Shown: positions 17,850-26,146, numbered from the stretch's first letter. The stretch is 64,000 nt of DNA from Arthrobacter bussei (GCF_009377195.2 NZ_VJXX01000001.1:1664677-1728676), one strand, 5' to 3'. The notes: a model not told the origin generated them from the sequence alone. Made by a program: numbers and translations.

Positions 17850-19250
17850 TCAGCCGAGGGAGGCGAGGGAGAACACCGCTGCAGCGATGGCGAAGCCCAT
17901 GACGCCGATGGTCGTCTCCATCACGGTCCAGGTCTTCAGGGTGGTCTTGACGTCCATGTTGAGGAAGCGGCCCACGAGCCAGAAACCGGAGTCGTTGACG
18001 TGGCTCGCCACGACCGACCCACCGGCCACGGCGACCACGAGGGCTGCGAGTTGCAGCGCGTTGTAGTCGCCGGCGAGGATCGCGGGCGAGATCAGGCTGG
18101 CCGCCGTGGTCAGGGCCACGGTCGCGGAGCCCTGGGCGATGCGGAGGATCGCAGCGATGAGGAAGCCGGCCAGGATCAGCGGGATGCCGAGGTCCCCGAG
18201 GACGTCGGCGAGGGCGTCGCCGATACCGCTCGTCCGGAGCACTCCACCGAACATGCCGCCGGCCCCGGTGATGAGGATGACGGAGCAGACGGGACCGAGT
18301 GCGGCCTCGAGAGTGCTCTCGAGCACCGTCTTGTCGATCCCGCGCCTGCGTCCGAGGACGTAGGAGGCGACCAGCAGCGAGATGAGCAGGGCCACGGGGG
18401 TCTCCCCGAGGGTACGGAGGACCTGGAACCAGGCCTGGTCGGTGAGGCTCTCGTCGAAGGCGCCGGAGCGGGCCGCGGTATTGAGCCCCGTGTTGAGGAA
18501 GATCAGCACGAGCGGGAGCAGGAGGATCCCCACGACGGTGCCGAACTTCGGGGGGTTCGCCTCGGCGTGCTCGTCAGCGGTACCGAGGAGCTCGGGCACG
18601 GGGAGCACGTACTTCTTCCCGGCCCAGATCCCGTAGAGGTAGGAGGTGACGTACCAGGTCGGGATGGCCGCGACGAGGCCCACCATGATCACGATGCCCA
18701 CGTTCGCTTCGAAGAACTCGGATGCCGCGACCGGTCCCGGGTGCGGCGGCACGAAGATGTGCATCACGGAGAAGGCACCCGCTGCGGGCAGGCCGTACCG
18801 CAGGACACCCCCGCCGAGCCGGCGTGCGACGGAGAAGACGATGGGCAGCATGACCACGAGCCCGGCGTCGAAGAAGATGGGGAAGCCGAAGATCAGGGAG
18901 GCGACGCCGAGCGCGAAGGGCGCACGATTCTCGCCGAAGACGCGGATCAGGTAGTCCGCGAGGACCTTCGCCCCGCCACTGGTTTCGACGAGGCGGCCGA
19001 GCATGGCGCCGAGTCCCACGAGGAGCGCGACGGCGCCCAGGGTCGAGCCGAAGCTCCCCACGAGGACGGTGACGATCTGCGAGGTGGGGATCCCGGTCGC
19101 GAAGGCCGTCACGAGGCTGATGATGATCAGCGAGACGAACGCGTGGATCCGGAGCTTGATGATCAGGAACAGCAGGACGACGATCGCGGCTGCGGCGATC
19201 AGGAGGAGTGGACCGGCGGTGAGGCTCTGGGTCCAGCCTTCGATGGGCAT
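17850..19250 (-). CDS. gntP: Gluconate permease GntP family
   Basis: Proton-coupled gluconate importer of the inner membrane (466 aa, about 12-14 hydrophobic segments). Family signatures include FGFPIFFDAGLVVMLPI, HIFVPPHPGPVAASEFF and GGSVVASHVNDSGFWLV. It lies 33 bases after gntK and ends at a strong terminator, so gntK-gntP are one operon. The imported gluconate is the substrate for the kinase. The divergent GntR regulator and its paired operators probably control it. Confidence 0.93.
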   Translation of the reverse strand: MPIEGWTQSLTAGPLLLIAAAAIVVLLFLIIKLRIHAFVSLIIISLVTAFATGIPTSQIVTVLVGSFGSTLGAVALLVGLGAMLGRLVETSGGAKVLADYLIRVFGENRAPFALGVASLIFGFPIFFDAGLVVMLPIVFSVARRLGGGVLRYGLPAAGAFSVMHIFVPPHPGPVAASEFFEANVGIVIMVGLVAAIPTWYVTSYLYGIWAGKKYVLPVPELLGTADEHAEANPPKFGTVVGILLLPLVLIFLNTGLNTAARSGAFDESLTDQAWFQVLRTLGETPVALLISLLVASYVLGRRRGIDKTVLESTLEAALGPVCSVILITGAGGMFGGVLRTSGIGDALADVLGDLGIPLILAGFLIAAILRIAQGSATVALTTAASLISPAILAGDYNALQLAALVVAVAGGSVVASHVNDSGFWLVGRFLNMDVKTTLKTWTVMETTIGVMGFAIAAAVFSLASLG

Positions 19251-19283
19251 GGTGGTTCTCCGTCGAACGGGGTGGGTGGGGGA

Positions 19284-19802
19284 CTAGGTGCTGTGCAGGT
19301 CGAGCCGGGCGATGACCTCGGCGACGACCTCGTCGGGCGTGCCGGTGTTCTCGATGCGCACGCCCTGCTCGTCGGGCTCCAATGGCTCGAGGGTGCTGAT
19401 CTGCGAGGGCAGGAGCGACTCGGGCATGAAATGGCCGCTCCGCGTCTTCATCCGATCCAGGATCAGGTCGGTGTCGCCGAGGAGGTGCACGAAGCGGACG
19501 TCGCCGTCCGCCCCGGTGAGGATGTCACGGTAGGACCGTCGGAGAGCCGAACAGGTCACGACGGTGCTCAGCCCCGCGTGTGCCTGCTCCGTCAGCCATG
19601 TCCGCATCGACTCGAGCCAGGGCCAGCGGTCCTCGTCGGTGAGCGCGATGCCCGAGGTCATCTTCGTGATGTTCTCGGGAGGATGGAAATCATCCGCCTC
19701 GGCGAAGACCCAGCCGAGTTGTTCGGCCAAACGGGTGGCGATGGTCGTCTTGCCGGATCCGGAGATCCCCATCACGACCACGTGGTGTGGGTGCGCGTCC
19801 AT
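19284..19802 (-). CDS. gntK: Gluconokinase
   Basis: Phosphorylates gluconate to 6-phosphogluconate for the pentose phosphate pathway (172 aa). The P-loop GISGSGKTT sits at residues 12-20, followed by the substrate-side motif EADDFHPPENITKM and TCSALRRSYRD, with the family motif SGHFMPESLLPSQ. The start is ATG 19802 (MDAHPHHVVVMG), with GAGGGAG about 6 bases upstream. The frame stays open further upstream through the GATGC repeat but has no RBS there. The leader carries seven CGATG units that end 14 bases before the ATG. Confidence 0.93.
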   Translation of the reverse strand: MDAHPHHVVVMGISGSGKTTIATRLAEQLGWVFAEADDFHPPENITKMTSGIALTDEDRWPWLESMRTWLTEQAHAGLSTVVTCSALRRSYRDILTGADGDVRFVHLLGDTDLILDRMKTRSGHFMPESLLPSQISTLEPLEPDEQGVRIENTGTPDEVVAEVIARLDLHST

Positions 19803-19816
19803 ACTGACTCCCTCGT

Positions 19817-19851
19817 CGATGCGATGCGATGCGATGCGATGCGATGCGATG
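19817..19851. repeat. CGATG x 7 pentanucleotide repeat in the gntK leader
   Basis: Seven perfect tandem copies of CGATG lie between the operators and the gntK RBS. The units are not a multiple of 3 and lie outside the reading frame, so copy-number change would vary leader length and folding rather than the protein. Confidence 0.9.
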
Positions 19852-19931
19852 CGGCGACCTGCTGTGCCGCTCTGCCGTGCCGAACCCTGACGAGCCGTGC
19901 GCGACAGGTCACGGCTCTGCGTCGTGCACAG

Positions 19932-19971
19932 CAAAGGTAATACCTTTGGGTGGGCAAAGGTACTACTTTTG
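19932..19971. promoter_or_regulatory. gntR: Paired GntR-type operators
   Basis: A perfect 17-bp palindrome CAAAGGTAATACCTTTG (19932-19948) and a near-copy CAAAGGTACTACTTTTG (19955-19971, one mismatch) have centres 23 bases apart, about two helical turns. They lie between the divergent gntK and gntR. A TAGAGT hexamer at 19987-19992 is a candidate gntR -10, which would put the second operator over its -35 and imply autoregulation. Confidence 0.8.
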
Positions 19972-20033
19972 TTGAGCCGTGCGCTCTAGAGTGGGACGAC
20001 CGGCGGAGCAGCCGGAACACATCGAGGAGGAGC

Positions 20034-20753
20034 ATGACGGCGCAGCCGGTTCCGGCCGGGAGGAACGCGGGTGTGGCGACCGTCCTCACCACCCACATCA
20101 TCGACGCGCTCGGACAGGACATCGCCGACGGCGTGCTGGCAGAGGGTGCCCGCCTGACGATCGAGGGTCTCCAGCAGCGTTTCGGCGTCTCCCGCACCGT
20201 GGTGCGGGACTGCATGCGGGTCCTGGAGTCGATGCACCTGATCGTGCCGAAGCGACGGCTCGGACTCGTGGTGCAGGCTCCGGCGAGCTGGAACGTCTAC
20301 GACGCCCGGGTGATCCGGTGGCGCCTGAACGGGCCGGGCCGCGCCGGCCAGTTCCGCTCGCTGACGCACCTTCGCCGTGCCGTCGAACCCGTGGCGGCGG
20401 CGCTCGCCGCAGAGCATGCCTCGTCCGACCAGCGGCTGCGCCTCCTCGACCTCGGACGGGACCTGCGCCGGCTCGGCGAGAACGGCGACCTCGAGGAGTT
20501 CCTGGCCGTGGACATCGAGTTCCACACGCTCATCCTGGAATCCAGTGGCAACGAGATGTTCCTCGCCCTCCAGGGGGTGATCGCGGAGGTGCTCTCCGGC
20601 CGGACGCACCAGGGACTCATGCCGCACCATCCCAAGGAACATGCACTCCGGACCCACGAGCAGGTGGCCGAGGCGATCAGCAGCGGTCGTCCGACCGCGG
20701 CGGAGACGGGCATGGCATCGCTCCTGGCCGAAGTGCGCAGCGCCATCGAGTAA
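20034..20753 (+). CDS. FadR/GntR-family transcriptional regulator of gluconate genes
   Basis: Regulator of 239 aa. An N-terminal winged helix (about residues 15-80: IADGVLAEGARLTIEGLQQRFGVSRTVVRDCMRVLESMHLIVPKR, read in parts) precedes a C-terminal FCD effector domain with conserved Asp/His positions (DIEFHTLILESSGN, HEQVAEAI). The ATG at 20034 follows GAGGAGG by 4 bases. It is divergent from gntK-gntP, so gluconate or 6-phosphogluconate is the likely inducer. Two matching palindromes lie in the shared promoter. Confidence 0.9.
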   Translation: MTAQPVPAGRNAGVATVLTTHIIDALGQDIADGVLAEGARLTIEGLQQRFGVSRTVVRDCMRVLESMHLIVPKRRLGLVVQAPASWNVYDARVIRWRLNGPGRAGQFRSLTHLRRAVEPVAAALAAEHASSDQRLRLLDLGRDLRRLGENGDLEEFLAVDIEFHTLILESSGNEMFLALQGVIAEVLSGRTHQGLMPHHPKEHALRTHEQVAEAISSGRPTAAETGMASLLAEVRSAIE

Positions 20754-20830
20754 GGCCTCGATCGGGGTCGACCCCGGATCAGGGCCGGTCCGGGCCGAGC
20801 ACAGGGACCGGCGGACGGGCCCATGGTCCG

Positions 20831-20897
20831 GACGGACGGGCGGGCGGACGGGCGGGCGGACGGGCGGGCGGACGGGCGGACGGGCGGGCGGACGGGC
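20831..20897. repeat. G-rich 12-bp tandem repeat (CGGGCGGGCGGA)
   Basis: About five imperfect copies of CGGGCGGGCGGA fill the space between the gntR stop and the end of the frameshifted GAF-ANTAR gene. Runs of GGG at regular spacing could form a G-quadruplex on the plus strand. Confidence 0.85.
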
Positions 20898-20902
20898 GAC
20901 AC

Positions 20903-21636
20903 TCACGGGTCGAAGTGCGTCTCCGGTTCCACCTGCCCGATCGAGGCGACCACCGAGGCGGCGATGTCCCGGACCTTCTGGTTGCGGCTGCTGGACACCG
21001 TCGTCAGGATGGCGAAGGCTTCCGCTGGCTGCACCGGTTCTGCGCCATGATGATGCCGATCGCGATGTCGATCGCCGTGCGGGATTTCATCGCGGACTTC
21101 AGGTCGGACACGGAATCCGCGTGCTGCGCGAGCCGCACCGCGAGTGTCAGCGCCTTCGAGGTCTGGGCGACGAAGGCCTCGGCCGTCGCGACGTCCTCGG
21201 GTTCGAAGCCGCCCCGGTCCGCCGCGTACACGTTCAGTGCGGCACGAGCACCGGATCGGAGCGTGAAGGGCACGGCCAGGATCGAACCGACGCCCCGCTC
21301 TGCGGCCTGGGCGAGATAGTCGCTCCACCGTTCGTCGGTGCTGGTGTCGGCGACCAGGATGGTCCGCTGCTCCTCGCACGCCGTGAGGCAGGGCCCTTCA
21401 CTGAACGAGGCCTGGAGTTCGTCGAGCTCCTGGGCCTGAGCGTTGCTGCTCGCGACGGTGCCGGCATGCTTGTTGCGCAGCAGGGTGATGCCGCACAGGG
21501 TCTCGGCGGCTCCTTCGAACAGTCGGGATGCCGCGAACCGCGCGAACTCGCTCAGGAACTCCTCGACGTCGTCGCTGACGAGGAGGAGGTCCTGGAGGTG
21601 ATCGGTGAGGTTCTGCCCGGCGACCTGATCGGCCAT
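20903..21636 (-). pseudogene. GAF-ANTAR antiterminator-type regulator, frameshifted in the ANTAR domain
   Basis: Signal-responsive RNA-binding regulator. The intact part starts at ATG 21636 (MADQVAGQNLTDHLQ) and covers a GAF domain (about residues 25-155) and the first half of an ANTAR domain (LKSAMKSRTAIDIAIGIIMAQNRCS). After CAG at 21025-21027 the frame runs into RKPSPS and a stop at 21004. In the -1 frame the expected remainder AEAFAILTTVSSSRNQKVRDIAASV continues to a stop at 20903. One missing G at about 21024-21025 (CAGCGG where CAGGCGG is expected) explains this. It is either a true 1-bp deletion that removes RNA binding or a sequencing error. If corrected, the protein would be about 244 aa. 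Confidence 0.8.
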
Positions 21637-21812
21637 GGAGTTTGATCCCGTTTCGTCCAGCCACCGGGCCGCACGTGCATCGCACCCCTTGCGGGCGTCC
21701 GGACGTCCTCCGGAACCGATACACAGACCCAGGGCATGTGTGATCGGCCTTTTGCTAGACCATTAGTCAGCCTACATAGTACAAGAGTCCGTCCCCCGCC
21801 CCCGGACAGGGG

Positions 21813-21840
21813 AGGGGAGGCACCGATGGGTGCCTCCCCT
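21813..21840. terminator. Terminator of dps
   Basis: AGGGGAGGCACC (21813-21824) and GGTGCCTCCCCT (21829-21840) form a perfect 12-bp stem with a 4-base loop, 24 bases after the dps stop on the minus strand. Confidence 0.85.
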
Positions 21841-21864
21841 TCTGACGGGACCGGGTCCTGCGGG

Positions 21865-22359
21865 TCAGACCGTGGCGTGATCCGTACCGACCGGCGTGAC
21901 GACCTCGGCGGTGGGTTCCATGTTCTCGGCGTCGACCATCCACGCATACTGCTCGAGCTTGGCGATGAAGCCGTGCAGGAGGTCCGCGGTGGTGGGATCC
22001 TCCTCGTCGATCTGGTCGTGCACATCGCGCATCGTCTTCACGGAGGCGTTCAGCATGCGCACCACGAGACCCACGGTGTCCTTCGTGGAGACGAGGCCTG
22101 CAGGGAAGGGATCGATCTTGGTGCCCTCGGCGACGGCGACGCTGCGCCCGTCGGGAACGGCGTGCAGCGCACGCATGCGCTCGGCCATCTCGTCGGCGAA
22201 GGCGCGGGCGTCGTCGATGATCTCGTCCAGCTGCAGGTGGAGGTCGCGGAAGTTCTTGCCGACCACGTTCCAGTGGGCCTGCTTGCCCTGCAGATGGAGC
22301 TCGATGAGGTCGACCAGGACGGCCTGCATGTTGTCTGTGAGGGTGGGTGAAGCCTTCAT
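21865..22359 (-). CDS. dps: Dps family DNA-binding/ferritin-like protein
   Basis: Starvation and oxidative-stress protein (164 aa) that stores iron at subunit interfaces and protects DNA. The ATG 22359 (MKASPTLTDNMQAVLVDL) has GGAGG 6 bases upstream. The ferroxidase motif is visible in KQAHWNVVGKNFRDLHLQLDE and DDARAFADEMAERM. The C-terminus is acidic, so DNA binding through a Lys tail is unlikely. It is monocistronic with its own terminator, and divergent from an SRPBCC gene. Confidence 0.9.
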   Translation of the reverse strand: MKASPTLTDNMQAVLVDLIELHLQGKQAHWNVVGKNFRDLHLQLDEIIDDARAFADEMAERMRALHAVPDGRSVAVAEGTKIDPFPAGLVSTKDTVGLVVRMLNASVKTMRDVHDQIDEEDPTTADLLHGFIAKLEQYAWMVDAENMEPTAEVVTPVGTDHATV

Positions 22360-22567
22360 GAATCCTCCAGTGCTAGAGAAATATCCGCCTCCCGCAGGCG
22401 CATCGAACGTGCCGATTCCTGCCGGGTGGACTCCTTTCACACTAGTCCCGCGCGTTGGCCAAATCCAACCGATCTGCCTACGCTAAGGGAACTTACGGTT
22501 CGGCCGTGCGCGATACCCGGAAACGGGTTATGCATGGCCCCCGGAGTCTCTACGAAGGAGGAACGCT

Positions 22568-23116
22568 TTGGCTTCAGTGCAGGAATCTATCGACGTAGCA
22601 GTACCGGTCAGCACGGCCTACAACCAGTGGACGCAGTTCGAGAGCTTCCCGCAGTTCATGGGGGGCGTCGATTCCATCACGCAGACCTCGGACACCCACA
22701 CCCACTGGGTGACGAGCATCGGCGGCGTCAAGCGGGAGTTCGACGCGGAGATCACCGAGCAGCACCCGGACGAGCGCGTGGCGTGGAAGAGCACCGACGG
22801 CGAGTCCCACGCGGGTGTGGTGACCTTCCACCGCCTCGACCAGAACACCACGCGCCTCATGGTGCAGATCGACTGGCACCCGGAGACCTTCACCGAGAAG
22901 ATCGGTGCCGTGGTCAACGCCGACACCGCGCAGGTGAAGGGTGACCTCAAGCGCTTCAAGGAGTTCATCGAGAAGAGCGGCGGGGAGACCGGCGCATGGC
23001 GCGGGGACGTCGCGGCACCGCCCACCGGCGGGACCACGGAAGCGATCCCGGCGAACGGCACGCTGCCGGACACGTCCACGAACGACCCGGATTCGGGCGG
23101 CCCGCGCGTCGGCTGA
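22568..23116 (+). CDS. SRPBCC (polyketide cyclase/dehydrase-like) family protein
   Basis: Soluble START/SRPBCC-fold protein (182 aa) with a hydrophobic ligand pocket. The sequence ASVQESIDVAVPVSTAYNQWTQFESFPQFMGGVDSITQ, read in parts, and WKSTDGESHAGVVTFH are typical of the YndB/cyclase group often linked to stress or phage-shock loci. The start is TTG at 22568, with AAGGAGG at 22555-22561. The last 40 residues are a Pro/Gly/Thr-rich tail. The function is unknown. It shares the 200-base intergenic region with divergent dps, which may hint at joint stress control. Confidence 0.85.
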   Translation: MASVQESIDVAVPVSTAYNQWTQFESFPQFMGGVDSITQTSDTHTHWVTSIGGVKREFDAEITEQHPDERVAWKSTDGESHAGVVTFHRLDQNTTRLMVQIDWHPETFTEKIGAVVNADTAQVKGDLKRFKEFIEKSGGETGAWRGDVAAPPTGGTTEAIPANGTLPDTSTNDPDSGGPRVG

Positions 23117-23158
23117 TGCGGGAGGACGGCCGCGGGAACAGCGGCCCTGTACGGAGAG

Positions 23159-23185
23159 AGGGCGGATCCCCCGGGGGTCCGCCCT
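23159..23185. terminator. Bidirectional terminator between SRPBCC gene and pstS
   Basis: AGGGCGGA (23159-23166) pairs with TCCGCCCT (23178-23185), with an inner CCCCC/GGGGG extension. It is placed between the two convergent genes. Confidence 0.85.
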
Positions 23186-23194
23186 CCCGTACGC

Positions 23195-24316
23195 CTAGGG
23201 GATCTCCCCAACCTCGATCGTGGCGATGGCCTCGGTGGCCTGCTGGGACAGCTCGGCCGAGAGCGGGGAGCTCTTCGCGGCATCGGCCGCCTCGGCCTGG
23301 CCCTCCGGACTGACGGCGTACGTCCCGAAGGCGCGCACGACATCGGCCGTGGCCTGGTTCTCGTAGCGGCTGCAGTACACGTGGTATGAGACCAGGACGA
23401 GCGGGTAGACTCCCGCGGCGGTGGTGGTGCGGTCGAGGTCGAGGGCGACATCGTGGTCAGCCCGGCCCGGGACGCGCGCGGCGAGGTCGACGGCGGCGGC
23501 CGCGCCTTCCGCACTCACGGGGACGTAGTCGTCGCCGACCTTCAGTGCGACGCGGCCGAGCGGACCTCCGACGGAGGAGTCGTCCGCGTAGGTCACTGCA
23601 CCGACGGTCCCCGCGACGGTGCTGACCACGCCTGCGTTGCCCTTGGCGTTCTCGTTGTCGAGTCCCGAGGGCCAGGCGCCGTCGGGCTCGTCGGTCCAGA
23701 TCCCGGGCACCACGGCGTGCAGGTAGTCCGTGAAGTTCTCGGTGGTCCCGGAGTCGTCGGACCTGCTGACGGCGGAGATCGGCAGGGACGGGAGGGCGAC
23801 GTCGTTCTGCGCGGCGATCGCCGGATCGTCCCAGGTGGTGATCTCCCCGCGGAAGATCCGTGCCACCGTGTCGGCGTCGAGGTCGAGTCGGGTGATGCCG
23901 GGCAGGTTGAAGGCGACGCTGATCGGGGAGACATAGGCGGGGATGTTGAAGGCTCCTCCCGGACCGCACGCCTCCATGGACTCCGCGAGCTCCTCGTCGC
24001 TCAGGTAGGCGTCGGAGCCGGCGAAGCCGACGGCCCCCGCGAGCAGCGCACCGCGGCCCGCGCCCGAACCGTCCGGGGAGTACTGCACCTGTGCCTTCGG
24101 GTAGAGCGTGGCGAAGCCCGAGCGCCAGGCGTCCATCGCCGGTCCCTGCGCCGAGGACCCGGAGGCGGTCACGGCGCCCTGCAGGCTCGCATCCCCCCGC
24201 TGCGCTGCTGCCTCCTGCTCCGCGCCCAACGGGTAGTCGGAACCGCAGGCGGCCGATCCGACGACGACGGCGACGGCAGCGGCGGCGATGGGCAGGGACG
24301 TGGCGCGGCTTCTCAC
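23195..24316 (-). CDS. pstS: Phosphate-binding lipoprotein PstS-like
   Basis: Extracytoplasmic phosphate-binding protein of a Pst ABC importer (373 aa). The signal sequence ends in a lipobox (GSAAC, Cys about residue 24), so it is lipid-anchored. PstS motifs include GAVTASGSSAQGPAMDAW (phosphate loop), PDGSGAGRG, SRSDDSGTTENFTDYL and LVSYHVYC. The start is GTG 24316, with no clear RBS. TAACGT at 24329-24324 would place the transcript start next to the GTG, so it may be leaderless. No pstCAB genes lie next to it within the window, which is unusual. It could be an extra binding protein that serves a transporter elsewhere. Confidence 0.88.
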   Translation of the reverse strand: MRSRATSLPIAAAAVAVVVGSAACGSDYPLGAEQEAAAQRGDASLQGAVTASGSSAQGPAMDAWRSGFATLYPKAQVQYSPDGSGAGRGALLAGAVGFAGSDAYLSDEELAESMEACGPGGAFNIPAYVSPISVAFNLPGITRLDLDADTVARIFRGEITTWDDPAIAAQNDVALPSLPISAVSRSDDSGTTENFTDYLHAVVPGIWTDEPDGAWPSGLDNENAKGNAGVVSTVAGTVGAVTYADDSSVGGPLGRVALKVGDDYVPVSAEGAAAAVDLAARVPGRADHDVALDLDRTTTAAGVYPLVLVSYHVYCSRYENQATADVVRAFGTYAVSPEGQAEAADAAKSSPLSAELSQQATEAIATIEVGEIP

Positions 24317-24411
24317 CGGAGCTACGTTACAGGTGGCGGGAAGGTTGCCCCAAGGTGAACGGGAAGTGGACGGGAGGTGGGCGGGGAGGTTGACCGCTGC
24401 CTCCCGGAGCG

Positions 24412-24633
24412 TCAGCCCCGGTGCAGTCGGTAGCCGTCTGCCCGGTGCACGAGGCGTCGTCCCGCACCGTCGTTGAGGTGGATCCAGACGATGGAGGCGT
24501 CGTCGGTCCGCATGTCCAGGACGCCGCGGAGCTGGGTGCCCGCCGGGTGGTGCAGGGTGATGCGTTCGCCATGCCTGAAGCCGGACCAGTCCTGGGCCTC
24601 GGGCTCGGTGGCGGGGATGGGGGAGGTGTCCAT
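24412..24633 (-). CDS. Small hypothetical protein (73 aa)
   Basis: I do not recognise a family. The protein begins MDTSPIPATEPEAQDWSGF and contains a compact beta-rich stretch (GERITLHHPAGTQLRGVLDM, then IVWIHLNDGAGRRLVHRADGYRL) that resembles a small SH3-like barrel. GAAAGG lies upstream of the ATG. It sits about 95 bases upstream of pstS on the same strand, so co-expression is possible. There is no signal peptide or membrane segment. Confidence 0.65.
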   Translation of the reverse strand: MDTSPIPATEPEAQDWSGFRHGERITLHHPAGTQLRGVLDMRTDDASIVWIHLNDGAGRRLVHRADGYRLHRG

Positions 24634-24733
24634 GGCGTGGCCTTTCGGGTGACGGGATCCTCACGGTAGCCATGGCCGCTGAACGCGGCATGAACGCACC
24701 CTGAAAGTTCCTCCTCCACCTGCCCCTGCATGG

Positions 24734-25531
24734 TCAGAGCGTGCGCCACTCCCCGCTGGTGAGGTGTGAACCGGCCTGCGGTCCCATGAGGAGCATCCCG
24801 CCGTCGACGACGAACGAGGCACCGTTGACGTAGCTGGAGGCGCCCGATGCGAGGAAGGCGACGACGGCGGCGATCTCCTCGGGCGCTCCGGGCCGGCCGA
24901 GCGGTATGCCCGGGCGGTCCATCGCGCGGGGGTCCTGGTCCTCGGAATCGTTCATGGGGGTGTTGATCTCGCCCGGCAGCACGGCATTGGCGGTGATGCC
25001 GCGGTCGGCGAGTTCGAGGGCGATGGTCCGGATGAGGCCACCGAGGCCGTGCTTGGAGGCATTGTACGCGGCTGACCCGACGCGGGGCTGTTCCTGGTGC
25101 ACGCTCGTGACGGCGATGATGCGCCCGCCCCGTCCGCCGTCGATCATGTGCCGGGCGGCCCGCTGGATGCAGACGAAGGCTCCGTCCAGGTTCGCGCCGA
25201 GGGTGCCGCGCCAGGTGTCCCAGTCGGTCTCCATGAACAGGGTGCCGCCGTTGACGCCGGCATTGTTGACGAAGACGTCGAGGCCGCCGAGCTCACGCGC
25301 CAGCTGGTCGACGACGTCCCCGCAGGCAGGTGCATCGGTGGTGTCCAGCTGCGCTACGGCGGCCGTGACGCCCTGCGCCCGGACGAGCCGCGCGGTCTCC
25401 TCGGCGCCTTCCTGGTCGGAGTGCCAGGTGACGCCGATGTTGCAGCCCGCCGTCGCGAGGGCGACGGCAGTGGCACGGCCGATCCCTGAGTCGGAGCCGG
25501 TGACGATTGCCGAGGTGGGTGTGAAGTCCAT
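24734..25531 (-). CDS. SDR-family oxidoreductase
   Basis: NAD(P)-dependent short-chain dehydrogenase (265 aa), substrate unknown. It has TGSDSGIG (residues 11-18) as the cofactor loop, NNAG, AVTSVHQ with catalytic Ser, YNASK (Tyr/Lys), and a C-terminal VNGASFVVDGGMLLM typical of the glucose 1-dehydrogenase-like group. The start is ATG 25531 (MDFTPTSAIVTG). It is monocistronic on the minus strand between the small 73-aa gene and hsp20. Confidence 0.88.
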   Translation of the reverse strand: MDFTPTSAIVTGSDSGIGRATAVALATAGCNIGVTWHSDQEGAEETARLVRAQGVTAAVAQLDTTDAPACGDVVDQLARELGGLDVFVNNAGVNGGTLFMETDWDTWRGTLGANLDGAFVCIQRAARHMIDGGRGGRIIAVTSVHQEQPRVGSAAYNASKHGLGGLIRTIALELADRGITANAVLPGEINTPMNDSEDQDPRAMDRPGIPLGRPGAPEEIAAVVAFLASGASSYVNGASFVVDGGMLLMGPQAGSHLTSGEWRTL

Positions 25532-25631
25532 GCTCCATCCTCCGCACGGCTGCGGAAGACCCGCAAGGAGAATCTCGGAGCGCCCCAGTACCCCCGGAAC
25601 GTTGCCCGGGGGTACGGGGATGGGGACTGCG

Positions 25632-26099
25632 CTACGCCTCGACGGCTCCCTGATGAGCTGCACGGCCCTCGACCGCGGTCGACTCGACCGATGCGGCGGA
25701 CTCGCCCGTCACGACCTCGATCTTGCGCGGCTTTGCGCGCTCACTGACGGGGATGGTCACGCTCAGCACGCCGTTCTCGTAGCGGGCGGCGATGCCCTCG
25801 GTGTCGATGCCCTGACCGAGATTGAGCTGGCGGAGGAAGGAACCGCTCTCCCGCTCACGGGTCAGCCACTTGACGCCCTCGGTCCCGCGCAGGGTGCGCT
25901 CGGCGCGGATGGTGAGGAGCTGGCCGTCGACGTCGATGTCGACCGAGCCGGGATCGATGCCGGGAAGATCCGCGGCGAGGACGTAGTGGTCCTTCTCCCG
26001 GTACAGGTCCATCGGCATGAGACGGAGTCCGGGTCGGTTCTCCAGCAGGGCGCCGGCGACACGGTCCAGCTCGCGGAACGGATCAAATTTCATGGCCAC
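25632..26099 (-). CDS. hsp20: Small heat-shock protein Hsp20
   Basis: ATP-independent holdase chaperone (155 aa). The N-terminal arm (MAMKFDPFRELDRVAG) leads to an alpha-crystallin domain from about residue 35 (MDLYREKDHYVLAADLPGID) to 130 (YENGVLSVTIPVSERAKP, with the conserved GVL motif). The start is GTG 26099, because AAGGAG lies 9 bases upstream. The ATG two codons later would be too far from it. Upstream are both a HAIR-like inverted repeat and a CIRCE element, so HspR and HrcA may both repress it. Confidence 0.92.
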   Translation of the reverse strand: MAMKFDPFRELDRVAGALLENRPGLRLMPMDLYREKDHYVLAADLPGIDPGSVDIDVDGQLLTIRAERTLRGTEGVKWLTRERESGSFLRQLNLGQGIDTEGIAARYENGVLSVTIPVSERAKPRKIEVVTGESAASVESTAVEGRAAHQGAVEA

Positions 26100-26146
26100 G
26101 GGAAACAACTCCTTCGTGTGAACCACCGGCAGGTGGTGTTCTCTCC

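Noticed and set aside
17763..19940. A 725-codon open frame opposite gntP and gntK
   Set aside because: High-GC antisense frame rich in Glu/Asp/Gly/Arg; the opposite strand encodes two intact proteins with full family motifs.
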